A stretch of 64,000 nt of DNA from Synoicihabitans lomoniglobus (GCF_029023725.1 NZ_CP119075.1:2723501-2787500); one strand, 5' to 3'. Positions 49,528 through 58,268 are shown, counted from the first letter of the stretch. Translations and numbers: made by a program. The notes: a model not told the origin generated them from the sequence alone.

Positions 49528-51530
49528 ATCAGATGCAGGCATCCAATAAAATAAACATTGTTCTCTTCTCCGGCGGAAGTGGAACAAAAAGCATCACGGA
49601 GGCGTTTCTCAAACATCCGCAGATCAATCTTTCCATTTTACTCAACGCTTATGACGACGGGCACTCCACCGGTCGTCTGCGTAAATTTATTCCAGGAATG
49701 CTCGGTCCCTCCGACGTCCGTAAGAACATCAGCCGTCTCATGCCTCTAAATGAACGCTGTTTCAAAGCCTTGGCAGAACTATCCGATTTACGACTGCCTA
49801 AAAAGATTCGATATGATGACGCAGTCACAATTATTAGAGGGTTATCCTCTCGATCCAGTGAGAACCTTCCTAAGGATATAACTTCTCTTTTTGTTTCTTT
49901 AACTTTGAAACAAATTGATACGCTTTCAATCTGGTGTAATGAATTCCTTAACTACGCAAGCAAGCGCGCCGAAGAAGGATCCCCGTTCGACTACAACGAT
50001 TGCGCGTTAGGAAATATTTTGTTCGCTGGTTGTTATTTAACCTCAAAACAGAACTTCAATACAGCGATTAAGTCATTCTCAGCTTTCTATGAGATAAAAT
50101 CGCACCTACTGAATGTGACGGATGGAGAAAACTTATTTTTGGTCGCTACTACGGAAGAAGGAACCGTACTGCGAAATGAAGCCGATATCGTTTCAGAACA
50201 TTCCGGCTCCAAAATATCTGGCATATATTTGCTTCAAGAATCTGCTTTTCGTGAGAGTATTCAAAGCAACTTACTTGACGACGCAGAAGCATCGGAATTC
50301 ATTCGCCGAAATCATGTCTTTCCGAAACTTAACGAAGAACTACCAGATGTTTTCGAAAATGCGGATGTCATCATTTACGGTCCGGGAACCCAGCATTCTT
50401 CTCTTTTCCCTTCCTATCTAACTGAAGGAATAGCCGAGCTAGTCGCCGCGAATAAACAGGCGGACAAGGTGTTTATTTGCAACACGAGAAAAGACCATGA
50501 TATTGTCGCCGAAGACGCAGGAAGCATCGCACGACGTTTCCTTCATTGCATGAGGCGATATGATAAAGTCGATCTCAATGAAGAAAATTTCGTAACTCAC
50601 TTCTTTATTCAAAAGTCTCCAGAATCAAATTCAACTGATAGCACGCTTGTACCGTTCAATTTGGAGTCCTTTCCGTTTGCTTCGAGAAAACTAGTCCTAC
50701 TCGACTGGGAAACCCCTGAAGGCCACCACATCGGAGGCCGAGTGCTTGAAGAGCTCCAAGTTATCGTGCAGCCTCGATTGGAAGTGGTGCTAAAATCCAT
50801 ACATCATTTAGTAACGATTGTAGTTCCGGCTTTAAACGAAGAGGAAACAATAGAGAAATCATTAAAGCAGCTTTTAGCACTCGATTTCTCCGAACTCAAT
50901 CTGGCTAAAGAAATATTGTTCGTCGATGGGGGCTCCACCGACCGAACTAATGAGATTGTATCCACACTCTCGGGCGTGCGAAAAATACAAGTAAGAAATT
51001 CGCACGGAAGAGGAGATGCGCTTCGCGCAGGTATCGATAATTCTAAAGGCAACATCGTAGTATTCTTTCCTGCGGATGCGGAGTATTCAGCGAAAGATCT
51101 TCATCCCATTGTCACCGCGTTCATTCAGGGCAATTTTGAAGTCGTATTCGGAAGTCGCGCCATCAAATGCGTCAATTTGAACCGTCGCATTAACGAAATT
51201 TACGGTAACGCTTGGATGAGTTATTTCATGAGTAAATACGGCGGTATCTTACTCAGCATGACTGCATTACTCCTATACAATCGCTATGTCGCAGATCCTC
51301 TCACCAGTATAAAAGCATTCGACGGTCGCATTCTTCGAAGCCTGAAATTAAAATCTTCCGGGGTCGACCTTGATATGGAACTGATTGCGAAAGTCAGTCG
51401 CTTGGAAAAATTCATTTTAGAGATTCCGGTCGAATATCTACCTCGTGCAAAATCGGAAGGCAAGAAGACGACCCCATGGCAGGGGTTACGAGCGCTTTGG
51501 GCCTTCTTCAGATACAGATTCGACAATTAA
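49524..51530 (+). CDS. CofD/YvcK-like domain fused to GT2 glycosyltransferase
   Basis: 668 residues. Residues 10-400 match the CofD/YvcK superfamily: VLFSGGSGTKSITEAFLK (glycine loop at 17-20), LNAYDDGHSTGRLRKFI (Asp44, Asp45, Arg51, Arg53), GPSDVRKNISRL (62-72), and YGPGTQHSSLFPSYLTEGIA near 286. Residues 430-668 are a complete GT2 domain of the dolichol-phosphate-mannose synthase type: VTIVVPALNEEETIEKS, LFVDGGSTDRTNE, FFPADAEYSAKDL and, late, VEYLPRAKSEGKKTTPW. CofD transfers a phospho-acid from a GDP-activated donor to form a phosphodiester; YvcK-type proteins bind UDP-sugars and have a regulatory role. I know of no characterised protein with this fusion. A TTG at 49524 overlaps the previous stop; ATG at 49533 is an alternative start. 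Confidence 0.85.
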   Translation: MNQMQASNKINIVLFSGGSGTKSITEAFLKHPQINLSILLNAYDDGHSTGRLRKFIPGMLGPSDVRKNISRLMPLNERCFKALAELSDLRLPKKIRYDDAVTIIRGLSSRSSENLPKDITSLFVSLTLKQIDTLSIWCNEFLNYASKRAEEGSPFDYNDCALGNILFAGCYLTSKQNFNTAIKSFSAFYEIKSHLLNVTDGENLFLVATTEEGTVLRNEADIVSEHSGSKISGIYLLQESAFRESIQSNLLDDAEASEFIRRNHVFPKLNEELPDVFENADVIIYGPGTQHSSLFPSYLTEGIAELVAANKQADKVFICNTRKDHDIVAEDAGSIARRFLHCMRRYDKVDLNEENFVTHFFIQKSPESNSTDSTLVPFNLESFPFASRKLVLLDWETPEGHHIGGRVLEELQVIVQPRLEVVLKSIHHLVTIVVPALNEEETIEKSLKQLLALDFSELNLAKEILFVDGGSTDRTNEIVSTLSGVRKIQVRNSHGRGDALRAGIDNSKGNIVVFFPADAEYSAKDLHPIVTAFIQGNFEVVFGSRAIKCVNLNRRINEIYGNAWMSYFMSKYGGILLSMTALLLYNRYVADPLTSIKAFDGRILRSLKLKSSGVDLDMELIAKVSRLEKFILEIPVEYLPRAKSEGKKTTPWQGLRALWAFFRYRFDN

Positions 51531-51535
51531 AGAAA

Positions 51536-52270
51536 ATGAAAACTCTATCTATTATTATTCCAGCCTACAACGAGTCCGCTACCATTGGCGATTTGTTGGT
51601 TAAAATTAATTCAGTAGATTTAACCCCACTCGGTTTCTCAAAGGAAGTCTTAGTAGTAGACGATGGATCGAATGACAATACAGCTGCCATTGCGTCATCA
51701 CATTCTAATATCATTTGCTTCACACAAGTGCCTAACCAAGGGAAAGGCAAGGCCGTTCGTCGAGGCATTATAGAGTGTAGCGGCGACTTTATACTTATTC
51801 AGGATGCAGACTTGGAATACAATCCAAACAATTATTTTGAACTTGTCGCTGCGCTATCTTCACAAAACAACACAGCTGTCTACGGGAGTCGCATACTTGG
51901 CCAAAAACGTTTGCCTAATGCATCACGCCTTTTTCCTGGAAAGCACCCGAATCAAGACATCGGTCCTTGGTTCGCCGGAATCGTGTTGTCAATCTGGACT
52001 GCACTACTATACAGAAAGTGGATCACAGACACGCTCACAGCTTATAAACTTTATCCTGCGAAATATCTTAAATCCCTAAAACTAGAAACTTCCGGATTTG
52101 AAACCGATCATGAAATCACAGCTAAACTTATAAATGGGGGGGTAAATATTATTGAAATCCCAGTCGATTACCGTCCGCGATCAGTCAATGAAGGGAAAAA
52201 AATTAAACCTCGAGACGGACTGATTGCACTTCGCACGTTGTGGCGATATCGTAATTTCTCTCGACGCTAG
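51536..52270 (+). CDS. GT2 glycosyltransferase, DPM1/DpgS-like
   Basis: 244 residues from the ATG at 51536, five bases after the previous stop. LSIIIPAYNESATIGDLL, VVDDGSNDNT, and QDADLEYNPNNYFEL give the donor and metal sites; the absence of C-terminal membrane helices fits polyprenyl-phosphate-sugar synthases of the DPM1 type. The end (VDYRPRSVNEGKKIKPRDG) mirrors that of the GT2 half of the preceding protein (VEYLPRAKSEGKKTTPWQG), so the two may be paralogues. It probably forms a polyprenyl-phosphate sugar used by periplasmic GT-C enzymes such as the next gene. Confidence 0.87.
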   Translation: MKTLSIIIPAYNESATIGDLLVKINSVDLTPLGFSKEVLVVDDGSNDNTAAIASSHSNIICFTQVPNQGKGKAVRRGIIECSGDFILIQDADLEYNPNNYFELVAALSSQNNTAVYGSRILGQKRLPNASRLFPGKHPNQDIGPWFAGIVLSIWTALLYRKWITDTLTAYKLYPAKYLKSLKLETSGFETDHEITAKLINGGVNIIEIPVDYRPRSVNEGKKIKPRDGLIALRTLWRYRNFSRR

Positions 52271-52381
52271 GCTAACGTTTGTTTTCTCCAACCCATTTCA
52301 GGGTTAACTTTCATAATAAAACATAGGAGCCATCAACCGATATTCAGCGCATCCTCATCTGCGCAACGCGTGATTAATTCA

Positions 52382-52390
52382 TGCTATATT
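52382..52390 (+). promoter_or_regulatory. Extended -10 promoter-like sequence
   Basis: TGCTATATT matches the extended -10 consensus (TG-n-TATAAT) in all but one base and lies 22 bases before the ATG of the gene at 52413. No good -35 hexamer is present, as is common for extended -10 promoters. The 142-base gap 52271-52412 holds no gene; a short GCGCA / TGCGC stem also lies in it. Confidence 0.35.
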
Positions 52391-52412
52391 TTTTCGGCAT
52401 TAAAAAAACACC

Positions 52413-54482
52413 ATGAATATTAAGGTTCGAGCGCTTTTCCTTCCTTCAACGAAAGAGAAAACGGGATTTTTGACCACCCGCTGCATCATTACGGTGATAG
52501 CCTGCATTGCAATTACAACTCTTTACATAAACGATGTTTCACGCCCCGATTTTAGTAATGATGGTTTTCTCGGCTGGGTCGGCTGGTATGACCAAGGGGA
52601 GTACTACAAATCCGCCAATGCTTTAGCTTCCGGTAATCTAGCCCCGAGTGAACATACCTACCCCCCCGGATACCCTATTCTAGCTGCGCCTTTCATCCGA
52701 TTATCGCCTCAACATGCATTTCTACCGGTCATTTTAGTTTCCTCTTTTCTAGTATTTTTCATCTTTCTTTCCGTGGCTACTCGCGCACTTGGTTTAGCGC
52801 CGGCGACCCTTTCATTGATACTAGGAGCGTTCGCCCTACCTGATGTAACAAGAGCATATGTGATACCATGGACCAACACATTCTCAGCTGCCCTATTAGG
52901 TTTGCTTTACTTCTTAATCGACCGAGTCAGTCGAAAAGTGAGATACCCAACTGGTAGAGGCTCCCTCCTACACACTTTGGCAATAGCATTTGTCGCAGGC
53001 TACATATTCACCGTCCGTCCTGTAGACATACTATTAACAATCCCCGCGGCTATTGCTCTGCTTGCTATTTGGTATAGATCGTGGAGCATTTCGACGTGTC
53101 GAGCAACCAGACCCTATATAATAATGTTGGCCCTCGGTTTACCAACTGCGGCTCTTGCACCATCATTAATGCTTCTTTTCAATCAAGTTGTATATGCTGA
53201 TGCTTTCGGAGGGTATCTCAAAATTGCGACGCCTGAAGGAGGAGGCGGCGGGTTTGACTTCGCAATTGTACTGCAGAAAATGATATCTCTCCTGATCGAC
53301 GGCAGAGAAATGTATCTCACCGACCGATTAGGCTTATTTTCGCTTCTTCCGTGGACGTTGATGGGTATTTGTGCGTTACCTTGTCTTTTTTTCCGCCTGC
53401 CAATTGCGTTAAAGGCTCTCAGTATTGCTTGCTTAATGCAGTTATTTGTTTACTCTGGATTCGGAGATCTAACCGGACATAATTTATACAAATACCTTAA
53501 CGTTCGTTGCTTCATTTGGCCGACGCTATGGCTCAGCTTTTTTGCAACTTGGGGCATCCTCCTAATAATAAAACAATCGGGTCGCCACAGAGTCGCCACC
53601 TCATTGATTATCATTTCGGGAAGCATAATTTTACTTTGCTTACGTGTGAACGCGACACGTTGGCCCGCCCCGGATTTTGAAATCGGTCCTGACAATCGTG
53701 CGCAAACATTTCGCGTAACCCACAACAAGGAACAACCAATCAGCTTTATTGATTTACTAGAAAGCACCGCTATGCGTTTCCATCCGGATTCACGCCAAAC
53801 GAAAGTTTGGGTGGATGGAGTCCCGTTGTTATCTGAGGCGGATTATAAAGTATGTGGCGGGACAGCACTGCCGTTCTTTCGTATTTTGTTCACCCGACCC
53901 ATTAGCGGTGAAGTAATAGACGTGAACCTAACCCCTACCTCACCGACTCACAATATTTCCGGGGCCTCACGTATTTACTTGGGAACACTGTCATCCGAAA
54001 TCAGTAATCCGGTATATAAACGAGGCGGAAGCGAGTTAAGCAAATATATACTTCTGACGGCCCATTCAACGGAACAGTTTGAGTTTGGACACGACCGAAT
54101 AGGCAATTACTTATTGAGAGAAGGTTGGAGCTCTCCCGAACAGTCGCACGCATGGAGCAACATGGCTCACAGCGTAATTGAATTTGGCGTTATCAAAGAT
54201 AACCACACTCATGAATTGACTCTAACAGGCAATACTTTCGGCAAACAAAACACAGATATCATTATAAACGGGACAAAAGTCGGATCAATCACAGGTGTTC
54301 ATGATCAACAAATTTTTAAGATAAACATTAATGTGCCACCTGACAGAGTGACCAATAATGGTAAAATTCGTCTAGAACTCCGTCACCATAATGCTGTATC
54401 GCCATTTGACTTAGGAATGAACGGAGATAAACGACAATTGGCGATCGCTCTAAAGGGGTTGAAGGTATCAGTAGTAAGGTAG
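52413..54482 (+). CDS. GT-C-like membrane protein with C-terminal module
   Basis: 689 residues. About eleven membrane segments fall between residues 25 and 410. The first periplasmic loop contains WVGWYDQGEYYKSANALASG with adjacent acidic residues, and YPPGYPILAAPFIRL follows, a layout of GT39/GT83-type GT-C enzymes that use polyprenyl-phosphate sugars. A soluble stretch of about 150 residues and a final module of about 120 residues (REGWSSPEQSHAWS at Gly571-Trp572, ending MNGDKRQLAIALKGLKV) complete it. The final module is the same type as in 32901, 43237 and 54527, with the most diverged last strand (RQLAIA in place of RPLGLA). Domain order parallels 43237, although the membrane parts differ clearly. 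Confidence 0.7.
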   Translation: MNIKVRALFLPSTKEKTGFLTTRCIITVIACIAITTLYINDVSRPDFSNDGFLGWVGWYDQGEYYKSANALASGNLAPSEHTYPPGYPILAAPFIRLSPQHAFLPVILVSSFLVFFIFLSVATRALGLAPATLSLILGAFALPDVTRAYVIPWTNTFSAALLGLLYFLIDRVSRKVRYPTGRGSLLHTLAIAFVAGYIFTVRPVDILLTIPAAIALLAIWYRSWSISTCRATRPYIIMLALGLPTAALAPSLMLLFNQVVYADAFGGYLKIATPEGGGGGFDFAIVLQKMISLLIDGREMYLTDRLGLFSLLPWTLMGICALPCLFFRLPIALKALSIACLMQLFVYSGFGDLTGHNLYKYLNVRCFIWPTLWLSFFATWGILLIIKQSGRHRVATSLIIISGSIILLCLRVNATRWPAPDFEIGPDNRAQTFRVTHNKEQPISFIDLLESTAMRFHPDSRQTKVWVDGVPLLSEADYKVCGGTALPFFRILFTRPISGEVIDVNLTPTSPTHNISGASRIYLGTLSSEISNPVYKRGGSELSKYILLTAHSTEQFEFGHDRIGNYLLREGWSSPEQSHAWSNMAHSVIEFGVIKDNHTHELTLTGNTFGKQNTDIIINGTKVGSITGVHDQQIFKININVPPDRVTNNGKIRLELRHHNAVSPFDLGMNGDKRQLAIALKGLKVSVVR

Positions 54483-54526
54483 ACGTTCCCGACTGTTCCC
54501 AACATTCATATCAAGATATTCAACTA

Positions 54527-56284
54527 ATGACTGGCCTGCCCGCCACGGAATCCATCGACAGCGCATCATCAATTAAAGTGAATGGACTCTCCAAGACCTA
54601 TCGTGTCTGGGAGAGTCCTTGGCATCGTCTGAAACACTTGTTGCTTGCAAATTTAAAGCGAATATCCGGGCAGCGAAACCCGATTCGTGAAAGATTGGAT
54701 CGTTGGACCGGCACGGGCTTTCGAGATGTCAAAGCATTGGCTAAAGTTTCGTTCGAGATAGGCCGTGGTGAAGTAGTGGGAATTATTGGTTATAACGGTT
54801 CAGGGAAATCCACCCTTCTTCAAATTCTTGCTGGAACCCTCACCCCAACGAGTGGCGAGGTGGAGGTTAACGGAAGGGTGGCCGCACTTTTAGAGTTGGG
54901 TTCTGGGTTTAATCCTGATTTTTCCGGCCGGGAAAACGCCTACCTTTACGGTGCGTTATTAGGATTTTCCCGCGAATATCTAAAGCAGCACATGCATGCG
55001 ATTGAGGAATTTGCTGAAATCGGTGAATTCATAGACGAACCTGTTAAAACCTACTCTACCGGTATGGTGACTCGATTGGCCTTTGCCGTTCTCACTCAAT
55101 TAGACCCCGATATACTTATCGTCGATGAAGCCTTATCTGTCGGAGATGCATACTTTCAACATAAATCCATCAACCTAATCAGACAGTTCCAACAGGCTGG
55201 GAAAACGATGCTAATCGTGAGCCACAGCCCCGGCACTATCAAGAGTATGTGCACCCGTGCCATTATTCTTGAACGGGGTGTTCTCATACGCGAGGGCCCG
55301 GCGGCCTCAGTTTGTGATTACTATAACGCTTTGGTCGCGAAAAAGCAGAAGGACGCAGAAATACGCCAAGTCGAACGCCATAAAGGGGGCCCGGTCATAA
55401 CACGATCCGGGGACCGTCGCGTGGTCATCGGTGACGTGGAACTGGTTGCAGAAAGCGGCGCACCTGCACGAACTTTCACTGTAGGTGAAACCGCTAGAAT
55501 AGCCTGCGCCTTGGAGGTTCGTAGTGAAGTCCACAATCCGACCGTCGGTATGCTGCTGAGGGACCGACTGGGAAGTGATGTTTTTGGTTCAAATACCCAT
55601 TATCAGAAAACCGAGGTCGGCACGCTCGAAGCAGGTCGCCGATGCGAGATCGTTTTCACCTTTCCGATGAACCTCGCCCCCGGTCGATATTCCATCACCG
55701 TCGCCGCACACTCCGGCCGAGACCACCTTTCCGACAACTACGACTGGCAAGACAACGTGATTGTTTTTGAGGTTCTTCCGGGCTTGGAAGCCACCTTTAC
55801 GGGAACCGCCTGGCTTAACTTAGAAGTCGAGGTCAACCGAGACAAGGTTTCGTTACTGCGCCCATACGCTTGGGGTAACGCGCTTAACTTCGGTGCCGAC
55901 GGTGAATCCATCCGCCACAAGCAACAAGGTTGGTCCGCAACGGAGGATCAACACACATGGACAGACGGACCTGAAGCAGTCTTGCGATTCGACTTACCCA
56001 GTTCGGAAACAGATCGGTCACTTCGCTTTCGAGTTGGTGGTTTTTGCACACCGGAGACTCCGCGGCAACGAGTGAGCATCTTGTTCGATGACGCGTTCAT
56101 CGCAGAACTGGAGATTAGCGAAATCTACGAACACATTATTCGTATTCCGTCTAGGATGTTAGCCAAATCGGGACGACATATTGTGAAGTTTGCGCTTCCT
56201 GATGCAACAGCGCCCGCAGCAATGGGGATCTCCGATGATTCCAGACTTCTCGCCCTCCAGTTTTTCGAACTATCAATCGTTTAA
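54527..56284 (+). CDS. wzt: Polysaccharide ABC transporter ATPase (Wzt) with two C-terminal domains
   Basis: 585 residues. ATPase (about 15-290): Walker A IGYNGSGKSTLLQIL at Gly88, TYSTGMVTRLAFAVL as the Wzt-type signature, Walker B ILIVDEALSVGD and the switch His in IVSHSPG. Residues 300-445 form the Wzt carbohydrate-binding domain (VIGDVELVAESGAPARTF; VGMLLRDRLGSDVFGSN; PGRYSITVAAH), which in E. coli O8/O9a recognises the capped chain end. Residues 455-585 add the recurrent module (QQGWSATEDQHTWTDGPEA at Gly468; DDSRLLALQFFELSI). Length exceeds E. coli Wzt by about 150 residues. Partner permease at 29299. Confidence 0.95.
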   Translation: MTGLPATESIDSASSIKVNGLSKTYRVWESPWHRLKHLLLANLKRISGQRNPIRERLDRWTGTGFRDVKALAKVSFEIGRGEVVGIIGYNGSGKSTLLQILAGTLTPTSGEVEVNGRVAALLELGSGFNPDFSGRENAYLYGALLGFSREYLKQHMHAIEEFAEIGEFIDEPVKTYSTGMVTRLAFAVLTQLDPDILIVDEALSVGDAYFQHKSINLIRQFQQAGKTMLIVSHSPGTIKSMCTRAIILERGVLIREGPAASVCDYYNALVAKKQKDAEIRQVERHKGGPVITRSGDRRVVIGDVELVAESGAPARTFTVGETARIACALEVRSEVHNPTVGMLLRDRLGSDVFGSNTHYQKTEVGTLEAGRRCEIVFTFPMNLAPGRYSITVAAHSGRDHLSDNYDWQDNVIVFEVLPGLEATFTGTAWLNLEVEVNRDKVSLLRPYAWGNALNFGADGESIRHKQQGWSATEDQHTWTDGPEAVLRFDLPSSETDRSLRFRVGGFCTPETPRQRVSILFDDAFIAELEISEIYEHIIRIPSRMLAKSGRHIVKFALPDATAPAAMGISDDSRLLALQFFELSIV

Positions 56285-56379
56285 TATTCGGTATCAACAC
56301 TACCTAGAAAATCCACAATCAATCTTTATACGAGGCATCGAATTTAAATAAAAAACAATTCGATAAAATTTACAATTTC

Positions 56380-57546
56380 ATGCCTGAATATAATTTCCTC
56401 ATAGTAGGTGCCGGATTCTCAGGCGCTGTCATCGCACGTCACTTAGCGACGCACACCAACGCTCGTATCGAAGTGATCGACTCGCGCGATCATATTGGTG
56501 GCAACTGCCACACAGCCAGGGACGCGGCTACCGGAGTAATGGTGCATACCTACGGCCCGCATATTTTCAACACGCGTCGGGACGATGTGTGGAACTACGT
56601 CAATCAGTTTGCCGAGTTTGGCCCCTACACTAATCGCGTAAAGGCCCACACGCCGCAGGGAGTCTTTGGGCTTCCGATCAACCTGCTGACCATCAACCAA
56701 TTTTTCGGCCAGACGTTTAGTCCGGCGGAAGCACGTGCCCACTTGGCTTCGCTTGGCGACCACTCGATCGAGGAGCCGCAGAATTTCGAGGAACAGGCCC
56801 TCAAATTTCTTGGCCGTAAATTGTATGAAAACTTTTTTCGCGGTTACACTATCAAGCAATGGGGTTGCGACCCCAAGGAACTGCCTGCTTCGATACTCAA
56901 ACGACTACCGGTTCGTTTTAACTATGATGACAGCTACTTCGACTGTGTCCACCAAGGTATCCCCCGTGAGGGATACACCGCGCTGATCGAGCGGATTTTG
57001 GATGCTCCACGCATTACGGTGAACCTCTCCCGTCCTTTCGATCCAGCCGAACGCACGAAGTACGAACACGTTTTTTACACCGGTCCAATAGATGCATTCT
57101 TCGAGCATCGCTACGGCCGATTAGGCTATCGCACGGTGACGTTCGAGCGCGTCGACGCGACCGGCGATTTTCAAGGCAACGCAGTCATCAATTATACTGA
57201 TGCCAAGGTCCCCTACTCCCGTGTTCATGAGCACAAACATTTCGCACCATGGGAATCGCATGAGCACACCGTGGCATTTCAGGAATACTCGAAAGAAACC
57301 CAGTCGGGCGACATCCCCTATTATCCAAAGCGTTTGAAGGCCGATGTGGAGCTATTACAGCGCTATGTCGAATTGGCGATGCAAGAGAGAGCCGTATCTT
57401 TCGTGGGTCGACTCGGCACTTACCGTTATTTGAACATGGATCAAGTTATTGGAGAATCCCTCGATTTCGCTCACCAAGCGGTCGACGCGCTTGCCCATGG
57501 CAAGCGCGTGCCGGTATTTTCTACTGCTCCAATATCTTCGTCATGA
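56380..57546 (+). CDS. glf: UDP-galactopyranose mutase
   Basis: 388 residues. FAD site: FLIVGAGFSGAVIARHLA at the N-terminus and IEVIDSRDHIGGNCHTA. The Glf-specific HTYGPHIFNTRRDDVWNYV, LPINLLTINQFFG, KLYENFFRGYTIKQWG, FNYDDSYFDCVHQGIP and the late KVPYSRVHEHKHF with its substrate-binding Arg are all present. It interconverts UDP-galactopyranose and UDP-galactofuranose, so the glycan probably contains galactofuranose. Full length and intact. Preceded by a 95-base AT-rich gap (56285-56379) without a clear promoter. The stop overlaps the next start. Confidence 0.97.
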   Translation: MPEYNFLIVGAGFSGAVIARHLATHTNARIEVIDSRDHIGGNCHTARDAATGVMVHTYGPHIFNTRRDDVWNYVNQFAEFGPYTNRVKAHTPQGVFGLPINLLTINQFFGQTFSPAEARAHLASLGDHSIEEPQNFEEQALKFLGRKLYENFFRGYTIKQWGCDPKELPASILKRLPVRFNYDDSYFDCVHQGIPREGYTALIERILDAPRITVNLSRPFDPAERTKYEHVFYTGPIDAFFEHRYGRLGYRTVTFERVDATGDFQGNAVINYTDAKVPYSRVHEHKHFAPWESHEHTVAFQEYSKETQSGDIPYYPKRLKADVELLQRYVELAMQERAVSFVGRLGTYRYLNMDQVIGESLDFAHQAVDALAHGKRVPVFSTAPISSS

Positions 57547-58247
57547 TTTCATCCGAGCTAGCCATAGTGATACCAGTTTACAATGAGTCCGCCAACATCG
57601 TCGCTTTACTCCAAGAATGGCGGGAGGTGCTTGATCCCTTGGACATCGATTATCGCATCCTCGCGTTCAATGACGGCTCTAGGGATGACACTGGCCGCAT
57701 TTTGGATGAGGCCACCAATACCCTTGATCGCCTAGAGGTGGTGCATAAACCCAATACTGGACATGGCCGCACCTGTCGATTCGGATACGATCGAGCTGTG
57801 AGTCTCGGTTTCGCTTGGATTCTTCAGATTGACTCAGATGGTCAGTGTGACCCGGCCTACTTCAAAGAAATTTGGAATAAACGCGTGAGCGCCGATTGCG
57901 TTTTTGGGTTGCGTGTTACGCGGGACGACGGGTGGAGGCGCGCTCTAATTTCAAGATTACTTCGCTTCTCCACATTTATTCTAACCGGACGCGACCTGCG
58001 TGACGCAAACGTGCCTTATCGGTTAATGCGAGCTGACGTGTTGCAACGTGCTCTCAAACGCGTTCCCGCCAATTTCGATATTCAAAATGTCGCCCTCACC
58101 CTTGCGCTCAAACGGGAGCGATTCGTGACCTGGTCCTATGTTCCGATTCGCTTCCGAGATCGCCAAGGGGGCACCAACAGCATCAATGTGGCGAAAATCC
58201 TCAAGATGGGTTGGGACATGCTCGCCTCACTCCATCGCGTAAGTTGA
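57543..58247 (+). CDS. Family 2 glycosyltransferase
   Basis: 234 residues from the ATG in an ATGA overlap with glf. LAIVIPVYNESANIVALL, FNDGSRDDTGRIL and ILQIDSDGQCDPAYF show the donor and metal sites of DPM1-like GT2 enzymes; the later DANVPYRLMRADVL and IRFRDRQGGTNSIN are typical of polyprenyl-phosphate glycosyltransferases. No C-terminal membrane helix. Adjacency to glf hints at a galactose-related step, but sequence type favours formation of a polyprenyl-phosphate sugar. Confidence 0.85.
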   Translation: MISSELAIVIPVYNESANIVALLQEWREVLDPLDIDYRILAFNDGSRDDTGRILDEATNTLDRLEVVHKPNTGHGRTCRFGYDRAVSLGFAWILQIDSDGQCDPAYFKEIWNKRVSADCVFGLRVTRDDGWRRALISRLLRFSTFILTGRDLRDANVPYRLMRADVLQRALKRVPANFDIQNVALTLALKRERFVTWSYVPIRFRDRQGGTNSINVAKILKMGWDMLASLHRVS

Positions 58248-58268
58248 TCTCAGTCCGGTTTTCTCAGA

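Noticed and set aside
48712-51530. Coenzyme F420 biosynthesis cluster
   Set aside because: CofG, CofH and CofE-like genes are absent and the CofD-like domain is fused to a glycosyltransferase, so classical F420 synthesis is not supported here.
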